Position numbers and translations under genes: made by a program. Source: Prinia subflava (Eukaryota > Chordata > Aves > Passeriformes > Cisticolidae). From it: a stretch of DNA of 64,000 nt. The notes under the pieces are model-generated. The model made no database searches. It saw only the letters and a program-made list of their open reading frames with translations, and was not told the DNA's origin. Shown here in pieces: positions 49,101 to 61,100 of the stretch (within the stretch, counting starts at the first letter, position 1; each line of letters starts with the position of its first letter). Location of the stretch: NCBI RefSeq assembly GCF_021018805.1, contig NC_086247.1, forward strand, positions 124,001-188,000. Direction: 5' to 3'.

Positions 49101-52100
49101 CCCGTGCAGCTCTGTCAGAGCCAGCCTGTCTCTGGAGTGACCTCGGGCTGGGTCTGTGTCCCCACAGGGGGTGAGGCCCAATGTGTCTGTGCTTGCTGCC
49201 TGTCCATGCACTGTATCTGCTCCATGGTCTGTATACAAAACTAAAAAAACACCTAAAACATTTAGACAGAGGGTTCCTGCTCGGTTCAGCTGTCACAGAG
49301 CCATCAGTGACTGACTGGCCCAGGCAGGCAGAGCTCCCAGCCCTAGACTGGTTCTAGTGACCCCCAGAACAGGGGCCAGGGGTCAGGATCACCTCCAGAG
49401 CTGGCATTCCATGACAAAGCAGCTCAAAAGAGGCCATTTGAGGAAGGAGAACACCTCACCATGGCATTCACCCTCAGAACCAGGTGTTTACTCCACTGAC
49501 AGCAGAGCTACAGCCTGAGAACAGGCACCCCTGCTGCTCCTGGGGCAGGACACAGACACATCCCAGCTGGAAGTTCACATTGCTCCAGTTTGGCATTTGC
49601 TAGCCATCACTTCTATAACTTTTTCTTCCCTTTTAGTTCTCACCTTTCACTTAAAAATATTTCAGGAGCCATTCTGGTGAAAATGCAGATGGTTTATATC
49701 TGCAAAGCTTTTGCCATTCATTTTAAAATCACCTTGACCCCCTCTTTCCTAGTTCCACTCTGCTGAGCCCTCAGTTTTCAGCAAGGCTGGTGCCACTGCC
49801 CCTGCACAGGCCAGGCCTCTGCAGAGGGGCTCCCCAAACCCCTCAGCCTCAGCTCTTCCACCAAACCAAGTCCTGGCCTGCCAAAGGTGGCTCAGCATGC
49901 AGTTTATACCTGGATTTCGTAAACAGGTTTGGAGGAAGGAATAGCAGCAAATTCCCGGTAGTCAAACTTCTTTTCAGACATTGACTAGAAGGGACAGCAG
50001 GAGGGAAGAAAGAAAAGAGAGAGTGAGGGGAGAGAAACAGATGGAGGAGCAGCAGCAAGCTGAGCAGTCTAAGCAGGGATCACAGCAGAAGCAGAGGGAC
50101 ATCCTCAGGGAGAGGCAGGAGTGCCTGGACAGAGCCTGGAACATGGGGCACTCCTGGGACGCTGCTTTTGGAGCTCTCCTGGTGCCAGGACAGGGCTTTG
50201 GAGTCACTGAGGAAACACCATGAGCTCCAGAGAAACGCTAATGCACACCAAGTCAGGCAGGAAACCTGGTTTTGGAGGGGAATTCATGGCAAGATTTCTG
50301 ATAGCTGGAGCAGAGTTAGAATTCCAGTCCAGAGCTGCATTATGGTGTGACCTGGCAGGACAGGGTCCCCTCCATGCAGCTGCTTTCCCTGCCCTGTCTC
50401 ACCAATTCTTACAGTTCTGTGCATCAGTGTCCCGTGGCGTTTACTCAGGGTTAGGAAAAGGAAAATGCTGATTAAGCTGAGGGTCTGGTTTGTGCTGTTG
50501 AGGAAATACAGGGCCAAAGTCCCTGAAGTGAAGTGAAAGGCTTTCCAAACTCAGGCAAGGGCCTTCTAAACCCAAAGGCCTTCTGAACCCAGGGAAAGCC
50601 CTCTGAGGGTGGTGAAAGCTCTCTGAACCTGGGGAAAGCCTTTCTGACCATGGTGGAAACCTTTCTGAGCAAGGAGGTGAAGAACCACAGAAAGGATGAC
50701 ATCATAAACCAGGGAAACAGAGCGCAGATGCCACATGGGAGCTGCAGTAAAAGGGGGGTGCCTGTAGCCAGGAGTTTGGCCAAGCTCCATCCCTGCCCCC
50801 CTCACCATTCCTGCACCACGAGCCAGGCCTGGCTCAAGGACTGAGTGGGGACCACGGCTCCCAGGCACAGCCAAGGAACCAGGGAGTCCCAGGATTCAGG
50901 AAAGGTTAAAAAGGCAAACAGGAGATCTCATACCAGCCTTCCTGGGGAAGTGACGTTCCTGGGGCTGCAATCTGCAGGAGGTGACAGAAGAGCACAGTTA
51001 GTGACAGGCTGGCTGTGTGACATTCCCCCCCAGCCAGCTCCTTCCTCAGCAGCATTTCAGTGACACTGAGGGCAGACCCTGCCTTCTGCTCTCCCAACAA
51101 ACACCTCCTCACTGCTTTTGCAGAAAATCAGGATGCTGGTTCTGCTTCCACCCTGGTTCCCTGGGCCCCCACCTCCCCTCAGGTGCTGCCACATGTTCTC
51201 AGCTGGGGCCCATCCCTGTGCTGAGAGATGCCCCCAAGACCTTCCAGGCAGGCAGAAGGAGGGAATTTCCCCCCGAGCTCTGCTCCTGAGCAGGGTGAGC
51301 CCCAGGAGCAGTGCCTGCTCCCCTGGGGGCAGCAGCAGCCCCTCGGTACCTTCCAGCGGCGTCGGGGACGGCGTCGGGGCGGGCGATGGGGACTCTGCCA
51401 GCTGCTCCAGAGTGCTGCGCTTCTTCCCCTCCTTGGACTTGGCAATCACCATCTGGGCTTTCAGAGCGTCCTGTTCCAGGGATTTCATCCTGCCTCGGGA
51501 ATGGGGTGGGGAGAAGAAGCTGTCAGTGCCGGTGAGGGGACAGGTGACATCTGTGTGCGGCAGGGCAGTGCCAGGGCCCGTGGGCTGAACACAGACGGGT
51601 GGGACAAAGCCCCCCAGGGCCCCTGAGGCAGGCAGGAGGACAGCTGGGCTGGCTGCCATCCCAAAACACGCATGTGATCACATGTGTCAAACACACACAG
51701 CTATGGACTGACACACTAAGAGGCTGCGGGCAGTCCCAGGGTGCCACACAACAGGACAGTGACCTGAGCTGGGGACAAAACTGCAAGGATCACACGAGCA
51801 GGGTCAGTCCTCGGGGGCTTTACTCTCCTTTGTGCTTGGTGTGTTGCACCTTAGCCCTCTTCAGCCATCAGGAGATCACAAAAGGCTAGGCTGGACGGGA
51901 CCCTGAGCAACCTGATCTAGTGGGAGGTGTCCCTGCCCAGGCACGGGGGTGGCACACGATGATCCCTAGGGAACTTTCCAACCCCACTCCGGGATTCTGT
52001 GAAAGAGCTGTGGAAAAAGTGGGTCCAGCCCTCAGAGACGTCTGTTCCTCTGTCCCCATCAGACAGCCCCAGCACCCCCCTTGTTCTCTGGACCACTCCC

Positions 52101-55100
52101 CCGTCCTCCTGCCCCGGGAGGCGCCGCTGGGGCACGGGGACAGGACAGGAGCATGCAGCTGTGGGGAGGGGGCTGTGCACACCTGGATTGGCCTCCTGAC
52201 CCAGGCATTCTTGAGGCGTGACTCTGCACTGGGCCACACATCTGAGCTGGCCTGGCCCCGGGAGCAGGAGCCCGCTGCCGGGACTGGTACAGCCTCCTGG
52301 CCAGGTCCTGCTCGTACTGTTTAATACTGTCTTCAAGAGCTGAGGATCTGAGGAGGAGGAGCAGGAGAAGGAGGAGGAGGAGGAGGAGGAAGAGGAAGAG
52401 ATGATGGTGATGAACATTGCAGCAGACAAGAACAGGAAAAGAAAGAAACAGACACAGGAACATACCCTGGTGAGGGGAAACACGGGTCTGACACAGGGGC
52501 AGCCTTGGCTACGCTGGGTCCCAGATCTGACCCTGCCCACCCCAGCCCTGCTGAGGCAGCAGGAGCCCCTGGGGCAGTCCAGGATTGTGCCCAGGAACAT
52601 CAGCTCAGAGCCCCCACATCCAGGGCTGCCTTCCCCACGCACTGGGAGGGACCAGGAACAACTTCAGCCCCACGGGAAAGGCTGTGAGGTGCTTAAAGAG
52701 TGTGGGGGTCACCCTGAGGGATGTGGGCACACGTGGGGGTCTCTCAGCATCTCTGTGTCTCTGATCACATCTCCCATGCCCCTCGGCTAAGGGGAACACA
52801 TGACACACGGGTTTTGTCCTGGGACATGGGTAACAGGGGGAGTGTGTCCCCAAACCAGCCTGGGTGAGGGGGGAAATCTGTCCAGGAGGGCACCTGGCCC
52901 TGGTGTGCACCAGAGCCTCTGAACCGCCCTCCTCCCCGTGGGCCTGGAGTGCTGGGACAAGGGAATGGCTTCCCAATGCCAGAGGGCAGGGTAAGATGAA
53001 ATACTGATAAACAATTCTTCCCTGTGAGGTGGGCAGGCCCTGGCACAGGGTGCCCAGAGCAGCTGTGGCTGCCCCTGGATCCCTGGCAGTGCCCAAGGCC
53101 AGGCTGGACAGGGCTTGGAGCAGCCTGGGACAGTGGAAAGTGTCCCTGCCATGGCAGGGGCTGGAGCCAGATGGGCTCCAAGGTCCCTTCAGCCCAAACT
53201 ATCCCAGGATAGTGACTCCAGGGCTGTGCCAGGGCTGTGCACGCCCAGCACACACGTGTAACGTGGTCTCTGTGTGTCCCCACAGAGCAGGAGGGTGCTG
53301 TGGGGAGGGAGGGGCACCACACGTCCTGGCAGGGCACTGGTGACAGGGACAACAAGGAAAGCCCAAGGAGGAGCAAACTGACGGGGTCACGAGTGACAGC
53401 ACAGAGCAGAGAACTGGAAGGAAGCAGAAGACAGGAGATTAGAAAGGGAGGAACAAACCCAGTGGCACTTGGAGAGAACATGGGTTAGTGGGGCTGAGCC
53501 CTGTGTGTGGGGCAGTGCAGAATCTCCCCTGTTCCTGGAGACAGGACCTGATCACATCACTGTGCCCGTTCCAGAGCTGGGAAGGAGAGACCCTGAGACC
53601 ACTGGATCCTCCTGGGAGATCTGTGGCAGCAGGGAATGGTCCCTCTTGTCTTACAAAAGGAGCACATTGCAGTGACTGACTGATTCCTGCCCAAAGCATC
53701 GGCCAGGCCCTTCTCCAGGAACTGCACAAAAAGCTGGGAGTCAGCATTGGAGGCAAAGTGGAGCTGAAGCCCTGGACTGCCAAACTTCCACCCATAAAGG
53801 CTGGATCTGACAGCCCAGACAGCTTCTCCTTGACAGGCACTCCCTCCTTGGGAGGCTCTTCTTTTGGTAGCTTCATTTTCCATGGAGAAACACACTTAAA
53901 AGAGAGTGAAGGTTTGGGATGATTTCTGCCCACAGTGGACAAACCCACGGTGCTCCACACTCTCCAGCCCTCTTGAAGTGTCGTGTGAAACTTCTGCTGA
54001 GCTCTGAGCAACTCCAGACAAGTCCCAGCTGGCCCGTGGGCAGATAAACAGTGCCACTACAGGAGCAATCCTATCAGCACACCACCTGAAAGCATCCTCT
54101 CCCCTCCCAGCATTTTCAGATTTATCTGCTGGCAGCACCAAGTTCCTGGAAGAGCTGAGACTGGAGCTGCACACCCGGGACAGCAGCAGGGTCCCTGCAC
54201 GGACTCTGCTTCCAAAATCTGCACGGGCAACATTCTGTGTCTCCTTCTGACACCCATCCTAACCAAAGCTTCTATTACAGCATTCCTGGGATGCATTCAT
54301 GCCTGGGTGTGAATCAGAGCTGGCAGATCTCAGAAACCCTTCCCTAGCACGTGAGGAATCCAGGAAGAGGAGGCACAGAGGGGGAGTGAAACCCTTGCCT
54401 GTCTCACTGGGAAGGGATGGCAGACTGGGCACTGCCCCTCTCCAGGCACAGTGGATTTCCAGAGGAGGCCTGCAGGAGGTCTGAAGATCAAGAATAAATC
54501 TGTGCAGGATGTCTGACACTTGCAGTGTCACACTGATGGCTGCTTTTGGCACCATTTCACACTGGCAGCTTTTCCTGAGACACAGATTGATTCCAGCCCT
54601 CTCCAAACACCCGCAGCATGAAGAGCTTGGTGCTCTCTCCAACCTCATAAGGAAGGAATGGCAGAGCAAGGCAGCCCCTAAAGAGGCTCCAGGACAGCTG
54701 GAGGGAGACTTTGGACAAAGACCTGGAGTGATGGGACAAGGGGAATGGCTTCCCACTGCCAGGGGCAGGGTTAGAGGGGATCTTGGGGAGGAATCCTTCC
54801 CTGGGAGGGTGGTGAGGCCCTGGCACAGGTTGCCTGTGTGTGCCCATGCCTGGATGGGTTTGAGACAGGCTGCAGGGGTTTGGAGCAGCCTGGGATAGTG
54901 GAGGGGGTGGGACTGGACGGTCTTGATGGTCCCACTCAGCCGAACCATCCTGGGATTCTGTGAAAACCAATCTCAGAGAACAATTCCTCAAATCCCCAGA
55001 GCATCAGTTCAGCTCTCAGTGAGGATCTGCTTTGCAGCTCTCCATCCTCGGAGCCTCTGCAGGAGCAACAGCCCCAGACCATCCATGCCAGGCACAAACA

Positions 55101-58100
55101 CTGGAATTGCTCACTGTGATCCCTCCAGTCTTATCTAAAACCCTGTTCCTCTCCAAGCCTCATCCAAACCCCCAAAGAGACAGTTCAGGCTGTCCTTTGA
55201 ATGTCTCCTATCAGGAAAAGAAAAACCATCAATAGGAGCAGCCTGACTAATTTTTGGAAAGAATTCTATGACACAGTGAACATCTGGACTAGCTCCAAGT
55301 CTTAAGTTCTGTGTTAGAAAGTTCTCTTTCTTCCAGAACAATTTCTGGTCACTGTTTCATAGCTGGTGTAAAAAGCTCACATGGGTAAGGATGGGAATGG
55401 CCTGACCCTGCCAATGCCTTGGCTGCAGCACGATTTCCAGCCCAGGGGCACTGGAAATGGGAAATTCCAGTTTTCAATGTGGACAAGATGTGACCTTGCA
55501 GCTTCAGCTGCACCACTTCACCCGGGTTATGAGTGAGGTGGGAACGGTGTGCTGAGGGGAGGAACACACCCACCACAGCACAGAGCTGTACCTGAGCTCC
55601 TGGTGACACATCTACCACAGCAGAGCTGTACCTGAGCTCCTGGTGACACATCTACCACAGCACAGAGCTGTGCCTGAGCTCCTGGTGACACACCCACCAC
55701 AGCACAGAGCTGTGCCTGAGCTCCTGGTGACACACCCACCACAGCACAGAGCTGTGCCTGTGCTCCTGGTGACACACAGAGCTGTACCTGTGCTCCTGGT
55801 GACACACAGAGCTGTGCCTGTGCTCCTGGTGACACACAGAGCTGTACCTGTGCTACTGGTGACACACAGAGCTGTGCCTGTGCTCCTGGTGACACACAGA
55901 GCTGTACCCGTGCTCCTAGTGACACACAGAGCTGTACCTGAGCTCCTGGTGACACACAGAGCTGTGCCTGTGCTGGTGACACACAGAGCTGTGCCTGAGC
56001 TCCTGGTGACACACAGACCTGTGCCCGTGCTCCTGGTGACACACAGAGCTGTGCCTGTGCTCCTGGTGACACACAGAGCTGTACCTGAGCTCCTGGTGAC
56101 ACACAGAGCTGTGCCTGTGCTGGTGACACACAGAGCTGTGCCTGTGCTCCTGGTGACACACAGAGCTGTACCTGAGCTCCTGGTGACACACAGAGCTGTG
56201 CCTGAGCTCCTGGAGACACCTCTACCACAGCACAGAGCTGTACCCGTGTTCCTGGTGACACACAGAGCTGTGCCTGTGCTGGTGACACACAGAGCTGTGC
56301 CTGTGCTCCTGGTGACACACAGAGCTGTACCCGTGTTCCTGGTGACACACAGAGCTGTGCCTGAGCTCTTTGTGACACACCCACCACAGCACAGAGCTGT
56401 ACCTGTGTTCCTGGTGACACACAGAGCTGTGCCTGAGCTCCTGGTGACACATCTACCACAGCACAGAGCTGTACCTGTGCTCCTGGTGACACACAGAGCT
56501 GTACCCGTGCTCCTGGTGACACACAGAGCTGTGCCTGAGCTCCTGGTGACACACAGAACTGTGCCTGAGCTCCTGGTGACACACAGAGCTGTACCCGTGT
56601 TCCTGGTGACACACAGAGCTGTGCCTGTGCTCCTGGTGACACACAGAGCTGTGCCTGTGCTCCTGGTGAGCTCCCCGTGTCCACAGCTCTGCAGGCACTG
56701 GGACAATCTGGGAGCCCTCCCCTGTCCCCTGTGCTGTGCTGGCAGAAGGGGACAGCTCAGCCAATGCCACCAGAGCACTGCAGATTCCACACAGCCTCCC
56801 CTGTCCCCTGTGCTGTGCTGGCAGAAGGGGACAGCTCAGCCATGCCACCAGTGCCCTGCACTGCTTGAACAGATCCCACACAGCCTCTCACCGTCCCTGT
56901 GCTGTGCTGGCAGAAGGGGACAAGCTCAGCCAATGCCACCAGAGCTCTGCAGATCCCACACAGCCTCCCCTGTCCCCTGTGCTGTGCTGGCAGAAGGGGA
57001 CAAGCTCAGCCAATGCCACCAGAGCTCTGCAGATCCCACACAGCCTCCCCTGTCCCCTGTGCTGTGCTGGCAGAAGGGGACAGGCTCAGCCAATGCCACC
57101 AGTGCTCTGCAGATCCCACACAGCCTCCCCTGTCCCCTGTGATGTGCTGGCAGAAGGGGACAGCTCAGCCAATGCCACCAGTGCTCTGCAGATCCCACAC
57201 AGCCTCTCACCATCCCTGTGCTGTGCTGGCAGAAGGGGACAGGCTCAGCCAATGCCACCAGTGCCCTGCACTGCTTGAACAGATCCCACACAGCCTCTCA
57301 CCGTCCCTGTGCTGTGCTGGCAGAAGGGGACAGCTCAGCCAATGCCACCAGAGCTCTGCAGATCCCACACAGCCTCCCCTGTCCCCTGTGCTGTGCTGGC
57401 AGAAGGGGACAGGCTGAGCCAATGCCACCAGAGCTCTGCAGATCCCACACAGCCTCCCCTGTCCCCTGTGCTGTGCTGGCAGAAGGGGACAGCTCAGCCA
57501 TGCCACTAGTGCCCTGCAGATCCCACACAGCCTCTGCCTTCGGAAGGGTCCCTCACTCCCCGTTCCCTCCCGAGGTCCCGGGCACCCGCCGTGCCCGGGG
57601 GTGCAGGGCAGCCCTGGCTCACCGTGCTGCCCTCCACATGGCCCGTTTCTCTGCCTCCAGGGCCCGTTTCTCTGCCGGGGACAGCTCCTTGTCCTGGGTG
57701 CTGAGCAGCTCGGGGCTCTGCATGCGCAGCCGCTCCTGCTGCCGCCGCTCCGCCTTGGCCGTGCGCACCGGCGGCTCCGCAGGGCCCAGCCTGGCAGGGG
57801 AGGGAGGGAGGAGAGTAAATTTACAATTTATTCACTGTAAATATAATTTATGCATTGTAAATAGGATGGTTTAGATTCTGGGGGTGTGATAGAAATGAAG
57901 GCAAGCTTTGAGATGTGAAACACCAATCCATCAGCCGGTGAACAATGGTGTGCCTGGCTGGGGGCAATCTCCCTGGATTAAACAATTCCCTCCTGCTTGC
58001 CAAAGGTAAAGGGACAGTTCTGTTGGCTGTGTGTAAATGCTGTGAGATTGGTGTCTTGTATTAGATTGGTTGGTCCAACACAGACTGTTCAACTCAGAAG

Positions 58101-61100
58101 GACATTTATTGTATGGTAACCAAACCTCCTCCTCTTTTCCCCCTCTTTCCCTGCTCTCTCCTGGCCTGCTTTAGCTGTGCCCAGCAGCTACAAGTGAGGC
58201 CCACAATAAACCACGAGCTCTCACAGCTGCTTTGGTTATAGAGATTCTGTCACTGTCCCTGAGGTCACCCAGGAGCTCCTACACTGCGGGAGAGAGGCAC
58301 TGAGGGGGCTTGGGGACACCACCACCCCTGCCTGGGAGGGACAGGACAGCTCTCACCGCCTGCTCAGTGCCACTCCAGGCTGCCCTGGGATGGGCAGGAC
58401 ACAGGACACAGGACAGCACACAGGACACAGGACACTGCACACTGCACACAGGACAGCACACAGCACACAGGACACTGCACACAGGACACAGGACACTGCA
58501 CACAGGACAGCACACAGCACACAGGACACTGCACACAGGACACAGGACACTGCACACAGGACACTGCACACAGGACAGCACACAGGACACAGGACACTGC
58601 ACACTGCACACAGGACACAGCACACAGGACATTTCTTGAAGTGAGTTTCTGGCTGGACTAGCTCAGGCTGTCCTTTGAGCAACCCCCAAAGGGCAGGGGG
58701 TTGAAACCAGACGGTCTCGAAGATCCCCCCAGCCCAGCCCATGCTGGGATTCTCTGAGGTCGGTTCTGATCAGTTCCCCTTCCTCCCCCAAATCCCTCCC
58801 TTGCAGCCCTGGCTGCTAAAAAAGGAGGAACTATTGCAGCCCCTGCCCAGCTGCCCCACTCACCCCAACATGGAGTTGGTTCTCTGCTCAGACTTGATGC
58901 CCTCCTCCAGGGAATTCCTCTGGGAGCTGCTGTTCTCACTGAGCTCCAGGGGCCTGGAAAAAAACACCCTGTGAGCTGCAGCAGCACAGGCTGCACACCC
59001 AGCAAAGGTGGGACAGGTCCACCCCGAGAGAGCAACAACTGCTCCAGGGTGAAACCACAGCCCCCCACGGGCTGTGCACATTCCTCTGGGGATCTCCTAA
59101 ATGTCCACAGGAATATCAGAGCTCATCTCCTGCAGCCCCAGCCAGCCACTAACACACACGCAAGAAAGTTTTTCCTCAGTTTTTCTTGTAAAAATATTTG
59201 TTGGGCTTTCTTTTCCTCTGGATCTTACCCTTCAGTCCCAGGAACTGGGACCTCACACTTGGCTTTGTTAGATGTGGCACAAAGGGATTCCAGAGGAGCC
59301 CAAGAAAGTTTTGCCTTGGAAACATCAGCCATCTGATCCTGTTTTTATACCTTCATTAACAGATTAATTAGATTATTTCAAGTTCTTCCACGAGATGGGC
59401 TATGGAGCTGCTCTGAGGGCTGGAACCTGGCTGGGAGAGCTGGGGTGTTCAGTTTTTATAGTGACACTCACCCTGACTTTTACTGCTCAAATTTATTTTA
59501 TTAAATCGCAGTTTCTATCCCAGCATGAGAAAGATTATTTCAAGAAACAAGCTTCAGCCTCTTGCACTGCCTTCCCTGCATTCAAGCATAAATAATGAGC
59601 AATTGAAAGTCCTCTGATTGATCCATCCTCCCTGTTCTGCAGCATCCACGTTTCAGTATGAAAACAGCAGGGACAAGGGGACTCCCAGAGAACCAAGGAG
59701 CTGCACGTGGCTGTTTCCTCCTCGAGCTGCCTCAGCACACGAGGGGGCAAGGAAAGTGTCAGGGCACCATTAGGTGAGAAGTTCCTCAACTGAGGAAAGA
59801 ACTGAGAGAACTGAGATTCCACATGCCAGGGTGTGTTCTGCCACTGTGCTTGTGGAGTGGAGAACGTCTGTCCCAAAGACCTCAAAGGCAGATTAGGACA
59901 GCTTCAGCTTTACTCCAGTGCATTCTTAGTTCATCTGGAGCCTTTCAGAACCCTGTTCTCATTCCTCAGTTCTATGCCCAAGAATTAGAGAAAGAAACAT
60001 CAGGGTAACCTGGAGGCCGAGTCCCAGAGAAGTGAGAAACAAAAAAAACCCCAAAGCTGTTTTAGCATCACTTTATCATTCAGCTGATCTGGAAGCATCT
60101 GTCTCTAAAAATCAACCCCTCTACCCACCCTCGAGCAGAGCTGAAAGAGCTGTTCCCTGCAAAGAGAGAGCTGGAAAATTTGGCCTTTTCTGTGCTGAAG
60201 AAATCTTTCCCAGCCCTCGTCCCTGAGAATTCCTGGGCACTGTGACCCGTGGGGGGCAGAGGCTGCCCTGCCTTACCGAGCTGCTGGGGCCTGGCTGCTC
60301 CTTCCATTCAGCCTCTCCACCTTGTACTCGACGCCCTCGATGATGACGCTGGACTGCACCGCCTCGGGCGCCTGCCTCGCCTCCTCCTCCTCCTCAGCTT
60401 CCTCCTCCAGCAGGAGAGCTCGCTGCTGCTGCAGCTTGCGGGCTGCCAAGGGAAACGGGAGCAGCTTAGACCACACAGCATCCCCTGAACCCCCAGGAGG
60501 GACCTCAGGGCAGGTCCTTACAGGGAAACCCCCAGGAGGGGACCTCAGGGCAGGTCCTTACAGGGAAACCCCCAGGAGGGGAACTCAGGGCAGGTCCTTA
60601 CAGGGAAACCCCCAGGACAGGACCTCTGGGCAGGTCCTTACAGGGAAACCCCCAGGAGGGCACCTCTGGGCAGGTCCTTACAGGGAAACCCCCAGGAGGG
60701 ACCTCTGGGCAGGTCCTTACAGGGAAACCCCCAGGAGGGGACCTCTGGGCAGGTCCTTACAGGGAAACCCCAGGACAGGTCCTCAGGGCAGGTCCTTACA
60801 GGGAAACCCCCAGGAGGGGAACTCAGGGCAGGTCCTTACAGGGAAACCCCCAGGACAGCACCTCAGGGCAGGTCCTTACAGTGAAACCCCCAGGAGGGAC
60901 CTCAGGGCAGGTCCTTACAGTGAAACCCCAGGACAGGACCTCTGGGAAGGTCCTTACAGTGAAACCCCCAGGAGGGGACCTCAGGGCAGGTCCTTACAGG
61001 GAAACCCCCAGGAGGGACCTCAGGGCAGGTCCTTACAGGGAAACCCCCAGGAGGGGAGCTCAGGGCAGGTCCTTACAGTGACATCCCCCGGGCCAGGACA

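Noticed and set aside
55527..57142. Long frames on both strands (385 and 392 codons on -, 499 on +) at 55.5-57.1 kb
   Set aside because: They coincide with the 30-bp and 80-bp arrays, repeat one short peptide, and lie inside a SCRIB intron. Open frames follow from the period and base composition.
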